Source: Halanaerobium hydrogeniformans
GTDB lineage: Bacteria; Bacillota; Halanaerobiia; Halanaerobiales; Halanaerobiaceae
Length of the DNA stretch: 64,000 bases
Assembly: GCF_000166415.1 (NCBI RefSeq)
Contig: NC_014654.1
Span: 1,302,001-1,366,000 of the forward strand
Direction: 5' to 3'
The position numbers and the translations under genes are program-made. Within the stretch, counting starts at the first letter, position 1, and each line of letters starts with the position of its first letter. Under the pieces are notes generated by a model, which was given only the letters and a program-made list of their open reading frames with translations, made no database searches and was not told where the DNA came from. Of the stretch, positions 52,618-62,400 are shown piece by piece.

Positions 52618-53958
52618 ATGAGTATTAAAAAATGGTTAAAAGAAGTTTCTTCTACTGTTGAGGAAGTAAATAAAATTGACAAAAGATATTATAAAAAATA
52701 TGACATTAAACAGGGTTTGAGAAATGCAGATGGTACAGGTGTGGTCGTTGGTTTTACCAAAATTGGTTCTGTTCACGGTTATACTAAATGTGATGGTAAA
52801 AAAATTCCTACTGAAGGAAGATTATTTTACAGAGATATAGAAATTGGTGAGTTAATTGAAAAAACAGGTAAGTTTGGATATGAAAGTATAATCTATTTAT
52901 TGTTATTCGGGGAACTTCCCGGCAAGAGAAATCTAAGAGATTTTAATGCCATTTTGGACAGATTTAGAAAACTACCACCTCATTTTACTGAAAACACAAT
53001 TTTAAAAAGTCCCAGCAATGATATTATGAATAAACTGCAGAGAAGTATTTTAGTTCTTTATTCATATGATAATAATCCGGATTGTCTTGATATTGAAAAA
53101 ATATTATTACAGAGCATTAAACTAATCGCCAGGTTCCCAACTATCATTTCTTATGGTTACCAGGCTAAAGCTCATTATTTTGATAATCAAAGTCTTTATC
53201 TCCATAATCCTAAAAAAGGTATAGGAACTGCCGCTAATATCCTGCATATGATTAGAGCAGATAATAAATATTCTAAATTAGAACTGGACACACTTGATTT
53301 ATTACTAATTCTTCATGCTGAACATGGAGGAGGTAATAATTCAGCTTTTGCTACCCATGTTGTCTCTTCAAGTGGGACTGATACTTATTCAGCTGTAGGG
53401 GCAGCAGTTGGCAGCCTTAAAGGGCCAAAACATGGTGGAGCTAATCTACGGGTGAGAGCTATGATAGAGGATATGAAAGAAAATATTAAAGATTATGGTG
53501 ATGAAAAAGAGGTAAAAGATTATCTAATAAAAATTTTAAAAGGAGAAGTTTTTGATAAAAAAGGTTTAATTTATGGAATGGGACATGCGGTATATACGAA
53601 GTCTGATCCTAGAGCCGAAATTTTAAAAGAAAAATCATTAGAATTAGCAAAAGCTAAAGGTAGAGTTGAAGAGTTTAAACTATATAATAATATAGAAAAA
53701 TTAACAAAAGAAATTTTTAAAGAAATAAGGGGTGAAGATACAGAAATTTGTGCCAATGTTGACCTGTATTCTGGTTTTGTTTATGATTTACTTAATATAC
53801 CTAAGGAATTATATACACCGTTATTTGCAACATCAAGGGTAGCAAGCTGGTGTGCCCACAGAATAGAACAGGTAGTTAGTGATCATAAGATTATCAGACC
53901 AGCTTACAAGTCAATTAAAAATGAGGAAAAATGCAATTTTGAAGATATAAAGCGATAG
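52618..53958 (+). CDS. Citrate (2-methylcitrate) synthase-family protein
   Basis: 446 residues, ATG 52618 with AGGAGTGAG upstream. The active-site His regions are LHAEHGGGNNSAFATHV, GPKHGGANLR and YGMGHAVYT; the catalytic Asp lies in NVDLYSGFVYDLL. An unusually long N-terminal part (residues 1-60) includes KQGLRNADGTGVVVGFTKIG, as in a clostridial-type citrate synthase. It condenses oxaloacetate and acetyl-CoA, and with pyruvate carboxylase at 59464 it would feed glutamate synthesis. The Re- or Si-type stereochemistry cannot be told by eye, but the GHAVY motifs are those of the Si family. Confidence 0.93.
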   Translation: MSIKKWLKEVSSTVEEVNKIDKRYYKKYDIKQGLRNADGTGVVVGFTKIGSVHGYTKCDGKKIPTEGRLFYRDIEIGELIEKTGKFGYESIIYLLLFGELPGKRNLRDFNAILDRFRKLPPHFTENTILKSPSNDIMNKLQRSILVLYSYDNNPDCLDIEKILLQSIKLIARFPTIISYGYQAKAHYFDNQSLYLHNPKKGIGTAANILHMIRADNKYSKLELDTLDLLLILHAEHGGGNNSAFATHVVSSSGTDTYSAVGAAVGSLKGPKHGGANLRVRAMIEDMKENIKDYGDEKEVKDYLIKILKGEVFDKKGLIYGMGHAVYTKSDPRAEILKEKSLELAKAKGRVEEFKLYNNIEKLTKEIFKEIRGEDTEICANVDLYSGFVYDLLNIPKELYTPLFATSRVASWCAHRIEQVVSDHKIIRPAYKSIKNEEKCNFEDIKR

Positions 53959-53983
53959 TTTGAGCTATTATATCATTTAAAAA

Positions 53984-54008
53984 GCCCTCCCTAAATAATG
54001 AGGGAGGG
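53984..54008. terminator. Bidirectional terminator between convergent genes
   Basis: GCCCTCCCT (53984-53992) pairs with AGGGAGGG(T) (54001-54009). It lies between citrate synthase and the minus-strand SoxZ-like gene, with a T-run for the minus strand. Confidence 0.75.
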
Positions 54009-54021
54009 TTAATAATATTTC

Positions 54022-54366
54022 TTATTCAATAAGCATTTCTTCTTCTAGTGAGCCAAATTGATTACAGTAGGCAATAATTTTAATAGTATCACCTTCTACA
54101 ACACCAGGCATTAGATAAAGCAAATTTTGTTGATCATTATTTGATTGGATTAAGAAATCTTGCTTAATCATTAGTTCATCATTAAGAAAAATTTCGACTT
54201 TTTCAACAAAATGATCCTGGTTATTTTGGGATCTGTGAGTTACAGAAGCTTCTAAAATATTATTTTCAAGTTCAAATGCCATTTCAATGTCTGCAGGTGG
54301 ATGAGAAAATGCAGTAAGACTGAAAAGAAAAATGATTACTGCAGTTATTAAAAACACTTTTTTCAT
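54022..54366 (-). CDS. Exported SoxZ-like small protein
   Basis: 114 residues with a signal peptide (VFLITAVIIFLFSLTAFS). The mature part starts HPPADIEMAFELENN and continues as an all-beta domain with THRSQNNQDHFVEKVEIFLN and DTIKIIAYCNQFGSLEEEM. The pattern HPP-strand-SH-(x)n-HYVxKIE is reminiscent of SoxZ/desulfoferrodoxin-like Ig folds found in anaerobe envelope proteins, with one cysteine. The function is unknown. It is divergent from the SDR gene at 54529, and the GCAATAC repeat cluster lies between them. Confidence 0.6.
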   Translation of the reverse strand: MKKVFLITAVIIFLFSLTAFSHPPADIEMAFELENNILEASVTHRSQNNQDHFVEKVEIFLNDELMIKQDFLIQSNNDQQNLLYLMPGVVEGDTIKIIAYCNQFGSLEEEMLIE

Positions 54367-54444
54367 AATTTTCTCCTTTCTTTTATTGATAACTAATCTT
54401 AACTATTATATTATACAAGAACTCAGAAATCCCTTTATTTTTAA

Positions 54445-54499
54445 GCAATAATTGCAATATATGTGTATTGCTAAATGTATTGCAATACAAAAGCAATAC
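54445..54499. promoter_or_regulatory. Operator-like cluster of GCAATAC/GTATTGC palindromes
   Basis: Within 55 bp the half-site GCAAT(AC) or its complement occurs six to seven times: GCAAT 54445-54449, ATTGCAAT 54451-54458, GTATTGC 54465-54471, the perfect 12-bp palindrome GTATTGCAATAC 54477-54488, and GCAATAC 54493-54499. The outer GTATTGC (54465) and GCAATAC (54493) lie symmetrically about the palindrome, giving a nested dyad. It is 30 bp before the SDR start and 80 bp from the divergent gene. Regulator binding is inferred. Confidence 0.6.
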
Positions 54500-54528
54500 A
54501 GATAACAGGAAAGTGAGGTTTCATATAT

Positions 54529-55368
54529 ATGGAGAAAAAAGTTGTTTTGATAACCGGTGCTTCAAGTGGTATAGGAAAAGTGACTGCTGAAAAGCTCTTA
54601 AAAGCTGGCTATACAGTTTATGGCGCAGCAAGATCAATTGATAAGTTAAAATATTTAGAAGAATATAATCAAGGTTATTACAAATATCTAGATCTTAGAG
54701 ATACTAAATCTATTAAAAACTGTATTTCCGAAATACTAAATTCAGAAAGTAGAATTGACATTTTAATTAACAATGCAGGTTATGGAGCTTTTGGAGCCTT
54801 GGAAGATTTGGATATTTCTGAAGCAAAAAATGAATTTGAAGTTAATCTTTTTGCAGCTGCAGAAATGATAAAACAGCTTTTACCTAATATGCGGAAAAAC
54901 AAAAATGGTAAAATAATCAATATTTCTTCTGTAGCAGGTAAAATATGGTTTCCTTTTGCAGGTTGGTATAATGCTAGCAAATTTGCTCTTGAAGGATTAA
55001 GTGATGTTTTAAGAAATGAATTAAAGGGATTTGGTATAGATGTTATTATTATTCAACCAGCTGCTGTTAAGTCAAACTGGGTTAATAAAGCTACAAATAG
55101 TTTATTAGAAAATTCGGCTGAAGGAGTATATGCAGATAACGCGAAAAAAACTGCTGCAGCATTTAAAAATATTTATGCAAAAAATGGTCTGGCAGTAGAT
55201 GCTGAGATTATTGCAAATGTAATTTTAAAAGCAGTTAAAGCTAAAAAACCAAAAGCTAGATATAGCACTCCATTTTATGCAAAATTATTGATCCTTTTCA
55301 GAACTATTTTACCTGATAGTGTTTTTGATTATATGACTAATAAAATAATGACTTTCTTTGCCAAATAG
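54529..55368 (+). CDS. Short-chain dehydrogenase/reductase
   Basis: 279 residues, ATG 54529 with GTGAGG about 12 nt upstream. Classical SDR features: the cofactor loop LITGASSGIGKVTAEKLL, the NNAG motif in ILINNAGYGAFGAL, and the catalytic Ser in NISSVAGKIWF with YNASK (Tyr, Lys) after it. Oxidoreductase of unknown substrate, probably NADP-dependent by its AARSIDKL segment. The upstream GCAATAC palindrome cluster suggests tight control by a dedicated repressor. PepC follows 43 bp later. Confidence 0.9.
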   Translation: MEKKVVLITGASSGIGKVTAEKLLKAGYTVYGAARSIDKLKYLEEYNQGYYKYLDLRDTKSIKNCISEILNSESRIDILINNAGYGAFGALEDLDISEAKNEFEVNLFAAAEMIKQLLPNMRKNKNGKIINISSVAGKIWFPFAGWYNASKFALEGLSDVLRNELKGFGIDVIIIQPAAVKSNWVNKATNSLLENSAEGVYADNAKKTAAAFKNIYAKNGLAVDAEIIANVILKAVKAKKPKARYSTPFYAKLLILFRTILPDSVFDYMTNKIMTFFAK

Positions 55369-55410
55369 ATAGAATTTTAAATAAATATATAACTTATGGG
55401 AGGAATACAA

Positions 55411-56757
55411 ATGAATAGACAGATAATTAATTTTGAACAGTTAGAAAAATTCTCTAGTAAATTTAAGCAAAGAGAAAATAATAAGGTTATTGCAAATGCA
55501 ATAATCAAAAATGGAATTAATAATACTGCTTTAAATAATGAATCAGTTAAAAAAATGCACCATGATTTTTCTCAAGAAATAGATGTTGGTTCAGTAACTA
55601 ACCAGAAAAAAAGTGGTAGATGCTGGATGTTTGCAGCTTTAAATAATATCCGCTATAGTATTTCAAAAAGTTTAAATATTAAAGAACATAACTTTGAATT
55701 ATCACAATCATATACAATGTTTTGGGATAAACTTGAAAAAGCAAATTACTTTTTAGAAAATATAATTTCAACTGCTGACTTAGAACTTGACAGTCGTAGG
55801 GTTATGTGGCTTTTAAATGAACCCACAAATGATGGAGGTCAGTGGGATATGTTTACTGCTTTAATCGAAAAATATGGTATTGTTCCTAAATATGTTATGC
55901 CTGAAACTTATCACAGCAGTAATTCTCGCTTAATGAATAAAATTTTAAATCTTAAGCTTCGTGATCAAGCACATACTTTACGTAGTGATTTTAATCATGG
56001 AGCTGATAAGGAAAGTTTAAGAGAAGAAAAAGAGGTATTATTAGAGGAGATATATTCTCTGTTAGCTTATTTTTTAGGTGAACCTCCTCAAGAATTCGAC
56101 TTCGAATATAAGGATAAAGAAGGGCATTTTTATAGAGATTCCAGCTTAAGTCCGATGGAGTTTTATAATAAATATTCTAAAGTTAAAATGACAGATTATG
56201 TTAGTATTATTAATGCACCCACAACTGACAAAGATTTTTATAAAACTTATACAGTTGAATTTTTAGGAAATGTTAAAGAGGGACAAAAAATACATTATCT
56301 AAATTTACCTATTGAAAAACTTAAAGAATTAAGTAAATCACAAATTAGCGATGGTGAACCTGTTTGGTTTGGCTGTGATGTTGGACAGTGGTATGATAGA
56401 GATTTAGGTATAATGGATACTGAATTATTTAATTATGAAGAAGTTTTAGATACAAAATTCAAACTTGATAAAGGCAGTAGACTTCAATATGGAGAAAGTG
56501 TTTTAACCCATGCAATGGTATTTACTGGTGTTAATATAGATAACAATGGAAATGTTAATCGCTGGAAAGTTCAAAATAGCTGGGGAGATAAGGTAGGTAA
56601 AGATGGATTTTTTATTATGAGTGAACAATGGTTTGAAGAATTTAATTATGAAGTTGTAATTAATAAGAAATATCTTTCTGATGAATTATTAGAAGCATAT
56701 GCAAAAGATCCAATTGTTTTAAAACCATGGGATCCAATGGGATCACTAGCAAGATAG
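55411..56757 (+). CDS. pepC: Aminopeptidase C (bleomycin hydrolase family)
   Basis: 448 residues from ATG 55411 (GGGAGG about 8 nt upstream). This is a papain-type cysteine aminopeptidase: VTNQKKSGRCWMFAALN holds the nucleophile C71, LTHAMVFTGVN the His (H367) and VQNSWGDKVGKDGFF the Asn (N389). It removes N-terminal amino acids from peptides in the cytoplasm and usually forms a hexamer. The C-terminus ends PWDPMGSLAR, which occupies the active-site groove in this family. The csaA-like gene follows by 82 bp. Confidence 0.95.
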   Translation: MNRQIINFEQLEKFSSKFKQRENNKVIANAIIKNGINNTALNNESVKKMHHDFSQEIDVGSVTNQKKSGRCWMFAALNNIRYSISKSLNIKEHNFELSQSYTMFWDKLEKANYFLENIISTADLELDSRRVMWLLNEPTNDGGQWDMFTALIEKYGIVPKYVMPETYHSSNSRLMNKILNLKLRDQAHTLRSDFNHGADKESLREEKEVLLEEIYSLLAYFLGEPPQEFDFEYKDKEGHFYRDSSLSPMEFYNKYSKVKMTDYVSIINAPTTDKDFYKTYTVEFLGNVKEGQKIHYLNLPIEKLKELSKSQISDGEPVWFGCDVGQWYDRDLGIMDTELFNYEEVLDTKFKLDKGSRLQYGESVLTHAMVFTGVNIDNNGNVNRWKVQNSWGDKVGKDGFFIMSEQWFEEFNYEVVINKKYLSDELLEAYAKDPIVLKPWDPMGSLAR

Positions 56758-56838
56758 CATTTTGATTTAAAAAGCTGAATTGCTCCTTTAGCGTCAACCC
56801 TTTTTGATTTTAAATTTTGATGAAAAGGAATGATAAAA

Positions 56839-57168
56839 ATGGCTAAATTTAAAGACTTTTTAAAACTTGATATTAGAGTTGGTGAAATAATTGCAGTGGA
56901 AGATTTTTCGGAAGCAAACAATGCTGCTTATAAACTTAAAATAGATTTTGGAGAAGAAATTGGGATAAAAGACTCTAGTGCTCAAATTACTGAGTGTTAT
57001 AAAAAAGATGATTTATTTAATAAGCAAATCTTAGCTGTTGTAAATTTTCCTCCAAAACAAATAGCAAATTACATCTCAGAAGTTCTGGTTTTAGGAACAT
57101 ATTCCAGCGAAGGAGTTGTTTTGATTACCCCAGATAAAAAAGTAAGAAAAGGAGATAGATTAGGCTAA
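56839..57168 (+). CDS. csaA: CsaA-type tRNA-binding-domain protein
   Basis: 109 residues from ATG 56839, chosen because AAAAGG lies 10 nt upstream; an ATG at 56830 abuts that site. The OB-fold tRNA-binding domain has LDIRVGEIIAVEDF, SSAQITECYKKDDL, VVNFPPKQIANYISEVLVLG and ends VRKGDRLG. CsaA has been proposed as an export-related chaperone and RNA-binding protein. It may be cotranscribed with pepC. The stop at 57166-57168 overlaps the SHOCT-like fragment that follows. Confidence 0.9.
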   Translation: MAKFKDFLKLDIRVGEIIAVEDFSEANNAAYKLKIDFGEEIGIKDSSAQITECYKKDDLFNKQILAVVNFPPKQIANYISEVLVLGTYSSEGVVLITPDKKVRKGDRLG

Positions 57169-57322
57169 AAAAAGATATGCAAAAGGTGAGATTAATAGTG
57201 AAAAATATAAAGAAATGATAGCAGAATTATTAAAAATTAAAAGAAATCCCCTTAAAGCTAATTATTTTAATTTAAATTTCTTAGCTAAAGGGGATTATTG
57301 CTTTAAAGAAATATTTTTCTAA
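57167..57322 (+). pseudogene. SHOCT-domain remnant without a start codon
   Basis: The frame that begins just after TAG 57161-57163 reads AKKRYAKGEINSEKYKEMIA and ELLK, which matches the SHOCT module (short C-terminal domain). It stays open to TAA 57320-57322 but has no start codon, and it overlaps the csaA end in another frame. It looks like a fragment of a gene whose 5' part has been lost. Alternatively it is a chance match; the Tyr, Gly-Glu-Ile and Tyr-Lys-Glu-Met spacing argues against chance. Confidence 0.45.
57245..57296. terminator. Hairpin between csaA and the convergent YihY gene
   Basis: AATCCCCTT (57245-57253) pairs with AAGGGGATT (57288-57296), with an inner AGCTAA/TTAGCT segment. 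No clear T-run follows on either strand, so efficiency is uncertain. Confidence 0.5.
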
Positions 57323-57333
57323 ATTTAAAATCT

Positions 57334-58641
57334 TTACTTTTTCTTAGTTAATAAATCTTTAATTTTAACTTCTCTAAGACTTTTATTAAGATTTTGACTG
57401 AGGTGGTCATAAAATGCTTCCATTTCTGGATCAAGGAAAACTTCTTTTATATCTATTTCAGCTTTAAGAGTTGGAGAATCATAAATTTCCCAAAGGGATA
57501 ATGAAGAAACATCAGTTAAAAGTGTATAGTTTCCTTCTTTTGTTTCAGTTATTAAATTTTTGCTCTGCATTTCTTTAAGAACTTCTTTTATTTTTTCTGT
57601 TGGCAATTTTATTTTATTAATTAAATCTTTGAATTCCAAACCATTGCTGTCTTTTTTTAAAAAATCTTTTTGTAGAGCAATTAAAACTGCTGCAGGGATA
57701 AGAGCTTTAAATCCTTTTTTGTTTTCCTGTCCTTCTTTTAAATATTCTAGATCGTTTCTATAATGGAATACATAAGATATTACAGCACCAATAAGGACAA
57801 TAAGCCAGATTAAATAAAGCCAGACTAAAAAGAATGGAATTACATATAATGAACCATAAATTTGCCTTTCATAACTGTGAACAACCAGATTGCGAGTATA
57901 GATAGTATAAATATTTTTACTTAAAATAAAGAGTCCTCCACTTATTAAACCTGCAAAAGTTGCAGCCAGTGGATCCACATCTCTATTAGGAATAAAATAA
58001 TAGGCAATTATAAATACTAAAAAATTAAAGCTAAAAAGTATCCAATTAAAAATATTACTTTCACTTATTCTTGAGCCGGGCATCCCCAGACCAAGATATT
58101 GTTCTGCTAAAACCAGTGTTGCTGTTAAAAGCAAAGTGATTAAAAATGTTCCTAAAGTAATAAATGTCCAAAATGCAACAAATCTTTTTACTATATCTCT
58201 ATGTTCTCTAACAGACCAGATTTGATTAAAAGTTACTTCGACCCTTGCCAGCATAAAGACTATTAAGATGATCAAGGAAAGAAAACTGACTGCACCTAAT
58301 TGCTCAATATCAACATTAAAGATATAGATTTCTAAATAATTAATTAGAGTTTCACCGGTACCAGCTGCTAAATTATTTAAAATTACATTTTTGATTTGTT
58401 CTACAATAGTATCTAATCTCCCGAAAAAATTAAAGAGTGTCATGATATAAAACGAAAAGATTAAAAAAGGCACAATGGTTAGTATAGAGATATAAGCCAT
58501 ACCCATAGCCTGGATTAATATATCATTTTCTCTCGATTTTTGATATACTCTAATTATAAACATTTTCCATTTTGCGGGAGAAAGCTGAATGTTTTTAAGA
58601 TTATTTTTAATTTTATTTAAAAAGTTTTTTTCTTTTGTCAT
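57334..58641 (-). CDS. YihY/UPF0761-family inner membrane protein with C-terminal winged helix
   Basis: 435 residues from ATG 58641 (AAAGGTG upstream on the minus strand). The membrane part (about 30-300, six helices) has QAMGMAYISILTIVPFLIF, LARVEVTFNQIWSV and RQIYGSLYVIPFFLVWLYL, typical of the family formerly called ribonuclease BN. It is not an RNase and its function is unknown. The C-terminal 110 residues form a winged-helix-like domain (KLPTEKIKEVLKEMQSKNLI). That tail is common in this subgroup. It is convergent with csaA. Confidence 0.88.
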   Translation of the reverse strand: MTKEKNFLNKIKNNLKNIQLSPAKWKMFIIRVYQKSRENDILIQAMGMAYISILTIVPFLIFSFYIMTLFNFFGRLDTIVEQIKNVILNNLAAGTGETLINYLEIYIFNVDIEQLGAVSFLSLIILIVFMLARVEVTFNQIWSVREHRDIVKRFVAFWTFITLGTFLITLLLTATLVLAEQYLGLGMPGSRISESNIFNWILFSFNFLVFIIAYYFIPNRDVDPLAATFAGLISGGLFILSKNIYTIYTRNLVVHSYERQIYGSLYVIPFFLVWLYLIWLIVLIGAVISYVFHYRNDLEYLKEGQENKKGFKALIPAAVLIALQKDFLKKDSNGLEFKDLINKIKLPTEKIKEVLKEMQSKNLITETKEGNYTLLTDVSSLSLWEIYDSPTLKAEIDIKEVFLDPEMEAFYDHLSQNLNKSLREVKIKDLLTKKK

Positions 58642-58766
58642 TTTAATCACCTTTGTTTTAAATTTAAAATAATTTTTTAACGCAATCTAACCTATTATAA
58701 TTATTCAACAAAGAATTTTTTTAACCTTTAAAGAAATCAAATTATAATTTTAGGAGGGGTTTAATT

Positions 58767-59252
58767 ATGGATAAAAAGAAATTAGGTATTATTTTAATAG
58801 TCATAGGAATATTTTTGCTATTAAACACTTTAAATTTAATAGGGGAAGACATATTTATCTATATTTTAGGTGGTGGTTTTATCTTTGCCTATTTTTCATT
58901 TGGAGCAAGAAAACATTACAGAAACATTGGTTTTTTAATTCCAGGAACTATTTTACTTGCACTAGCTTTATTTTCTGATCTGCAGCGAATAGAATTCTTT
59001 CGAAATATTGGTGGTGGATTATTTTTTGTCTTACTTGGTAGTGCCTTTTTGATCGTTTTTATTCACACTAGAGCTTTCTCCAAATGGGATTGGCCAATTT
59101 ATCCTGGATTGGCTTTATTGATTTTTGGTCTTTTTATAATTACAGTTGAAAAGACCGAGCTATTAAGAGATTTAACTGTACTTAACTATTTAATACCAGT
59201 TATTTTAATCGCTGCTGGCAGCTTATTGATTTTTAAGCAAAAAAATAATTGA
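58767..59252 (+). CDS. Small five-helix membrane protein of LiaF/DUF5668 type
   Basis: 161 residues, ATG 58767 with AGGAGGGG upstream. Five hydrophobic segments are visible, the first in KLGIILIVIGIFLLLNTLNLI. The repeated pattern GxxxhhxGxhhLhhxxxhh and the last RDLTVLNYLIPVILIAAGSLL resemble the transmembrane half of LiaF-like (DUF5668) proteins, but no C-terminal LiaF domain is present. Its function is unknown. It is separated from pyruvate carboxylase by 211 bp with its own leader. Confidence 0.6.
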   Translation: MDKKKLGIILIVIGIFLLLNTLNLIGEDIFIYILGGGFIFAYFSFGARKHYRNIGFLIPGTILLALALFSDLQRIEFFRNIGGGLFFVLLGSAFLIVFIHTRAFSKWDWPIYPGLALLIFGLFIITVEKTELLRDLTVLNYLIPVILIAAGSLLIFKQKNN

Positions 59253-59333
59253 TTCCAAGTGAACATTAGTTAATTTTCGCATTATTTTAAAAATTATAAA
59301 TCTAGCTATGAATTAGATATTAGCAAATAAATA

Positions 59334-59418
59334 TGATATACTATAAAAAATATTGAAAAGCAGAATAATGTGTTAATAATTTCTACCTAAAATAGGTAGG
59401 ATTTTATTAAATATAACT
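59334..59418 (+). promoter_or_regulatory. Extended -10 promoter and leader hairpin of pyc
   Basis: TGATATACT (59334-59342) is an extended -10 box. About 50 bp later CTACCTA (59393-59399) and TAGGTAG (59403-59409) form a perfect 7-bp hairpin with an AAA loop, followed by GATTTTATT. This resembles the arrangement before hom. It may act as an attenuator or a transcript stabiliser. Confidence 0.45.
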
Positions 59419-59463
59419 ACTTTAAAGAGCAAGTAATAACTTTGTATGAAGGGAGATTAGAGT

Positions 59464-62400
59464 ATGCCAAAAAAGTTTAAAAGAGTTTTAGTGGCCAATC
59501 GAGGAGAAATAGCAATTAGAGTAATTAGGGCCTGTCAAGAACTAGGAATTAGAACAGTAGCAATTTATTCTGAAGAAGATAAAACTGCTTTATTTAAAAC
59601 TAAGGCAGATGAAGCTTATCAAATTGGTGGTAACAAGGGACCAATTGGAGCTTATTTAAGTATTAATGAAATTATTGACCTGGCAATCAAAAAAGATGTG
59701 GATGCAATTCATCCTGGCTATGGTTTCTTAGCCGAAAATCCAGATTTTGTGCGCAAATGTAAGGAAGCAGATATTAAATTTATTGGACCAGATGCTGAAA
59801 TAATGGATAAATTGGGGGATAAGATTAAATCCAAAATTTTAGCCAATAAATTAGGGGTTCCAACTATTCCAGGTTTAGAAAGACCCATAAAAAAAGAACA
59901 GGAAATCAAAGATTTTGCAGAAAAAAATAATTATCCTTTAATGCTTAAAGCTGCTGCAGGTGGTGGTGGCCGTGGCATGAGGATTGTAAGATCTGATGAT
60001 GAATTACTTGAATCATTTAGGGATGCTCGTGAAGAAGCACGTAAGGCTTTTGGGGTAGAAGATATTTTTGTTGAAAAATATCTGGAAAACCCAAAACATA
60101 TAGAGGTTCAGATACTTGGTGATGAGCACGGGAATATTGTTCATCTTTATGAAAGAGATTGTTCTATTCAAAGAAGACACCAAAAGATTATTGAGTTTAC
60201 ACCAGCTATTTCTTTAAGTGATAAAAAAAGAAATGAAATTTTAGAAGATGCTTTAAAGCTATGCAAAGGAGCAAATTATAAAAATGCTGGTACAGTAGAA
60301 TTTTTAGTTGACAAATATGATAATCATTATTTTATAGAAGTTAACCCAAGAATTCAGGTTGAACACACTGTTAGTGAAATGGTTACTGGAATAGATATTG
60401 TACAGAGCCAGATTTTAGTTGCAGAGGGATACAGACTGGATTCTCCGGAGATAAATATCAAATCACAGGATGAAATAAAAGTTAGTGGATATTCTATTCA
60501 GTGCAGGGTTACTACTGAAGATCCTACAAATAACTTTATACCTGATACAGGAAAACTTGATCATTATCGCACTGGTTCAGGTTTTGGAATTAGACTTGAC
60601 GGAGGAAATGGATACACAGGTTCTATTATCCAACCTTATTATGACAGCCTCTTAGTTAAAACTATTTCCTGGTCTAGGACTTTTGAAGATGCAATTCGCA
60701 AAGTGCTTCGTTCTGTTGAAGAAATGAAGGTAAGAGGAGTTAAAACTAATGCTTCCTTTTTGATTAATGTATTAAATCATGAAGATTTCAAAAAAGGAAT
60801 TTGTGATACTGGCTTTATAGAAAATAATCCTGATCTATTTGATATCACTCCTAAGTCTAATCAAGAATATAAAATTTTAAAGTATTTAGGAGAAATTATT
60901 GTAAATAAAACAAGAGGTCATAAACCTGACTTTGATGTACCAAAAGTGCCTAAATTCGAAAAAATCGACAATTTAAGTGGCACAAGACAACTTTTAGAAA
61001 ATGAAGGACCTGAAGCACTTGTAGAATGGATTAAAAATAAAGAAGAAATTCTTTTAACTGATACAACTTATAGAGATGCTCATCAATCATTAATGGCTAC
61101 AAGAATGAGAACAGTTGATATGGAAAAAATAGCTGAAGCAACTTCTCATCTAGCTTCAAATTTATTTTCGCTTGAAATGTGGGGTGGAGCTACCTTCGAT
61201 GTTTCCTACAGATTTTTAAAAGAATCTCCCTGGGAGAGAATAGAAAGGTTAAGAGATAAAATACCAAATATCTTATTCCAGATGTTATTAAGAGGTTCAA
61301 ATGGAGTTGGATATAAAAACTATCCTGATAATGTTATCAGAAATTTAGTTAAAGAAGCTTCAGATGCAGGGATTGATATCTTTAGAATCTTTGATTCTTT
61401 AAACTGGCTTCCTGGTATGGAAGTTTCCATTGACGAAGTAATCAAAAATGATAAAATTGCAGAAGTTTCTATTTGTTATACAGGTGATATATTAGACATT
61501 GAAAGAGATAAGTTTGATCTGGATTATTATTTAGATTTAGCAAAGAAAATTGAAGATATGGGTGCTCATATACTGGGTATTAAAGATATGGCAGGTTTAT
61601 TAAAACCTTATGCAGCTTATGAATTAATTAAAGCTTTAAAAGCAGAGATATCTATACCAATCCATCTTCATACACATGATACCAGTGGAAATGGTGTAGC
61701 AACTTTATTAATGGCTGCAGAAGCTGGAGTTGATATAATTGATACAGCCTTCAACACTATGGCTGGATTAACAAGTCAACCACCTTTAAATTCCATTGTT
61801 GCTGCTTTAGAAAATACTTACAGACAACCTGATATTGATATAGAAAATTTACAAAAAATATCTAACTATTGGGGTGCAGTAAGACCAGTTTATGCTGAGT
61901 TTGAGTCTGACCTTAAATCTGGTACTGCAGAGATATATAAATATGAAATACCTGGTGGCCAATATTCTAACCTTAAACCACAGGTTGAAAGTTTAGGTTT
62001 AGGCCATAGATTTAAAGACGTAAAAGAGATGTATAGAAAAGTTAACTTTATGTTAGGAGATATACCAAAAGTAACTCCATCTTCTAAGGTTGTTGGAGAT
62101 TTAGCTATTTTTATGGTTAAAAATGATTTAACTCCTGACAATATTCTCGAGAAAGCTAAAAATATGGCTTTCCCAGATTCAGTACACGCTTATTTTAAAG
62201 GTATGTTAGGCCAGCCTCCTGGAGGATTTCCAGAAGATTTACAAAAACTGGTTTTAAAAGGTGAAGAGCCAATTACAGTTAGACCTGGTACTCTTTTGGA
62301 GCCTTTTGATTATGAAGAAGCTAATAAACTTTTAAAAGAAAAATATAATAAAGATGCTACTCAAAAAGAACTTATAAGCTATTCTCTATATCCAAAGGTT

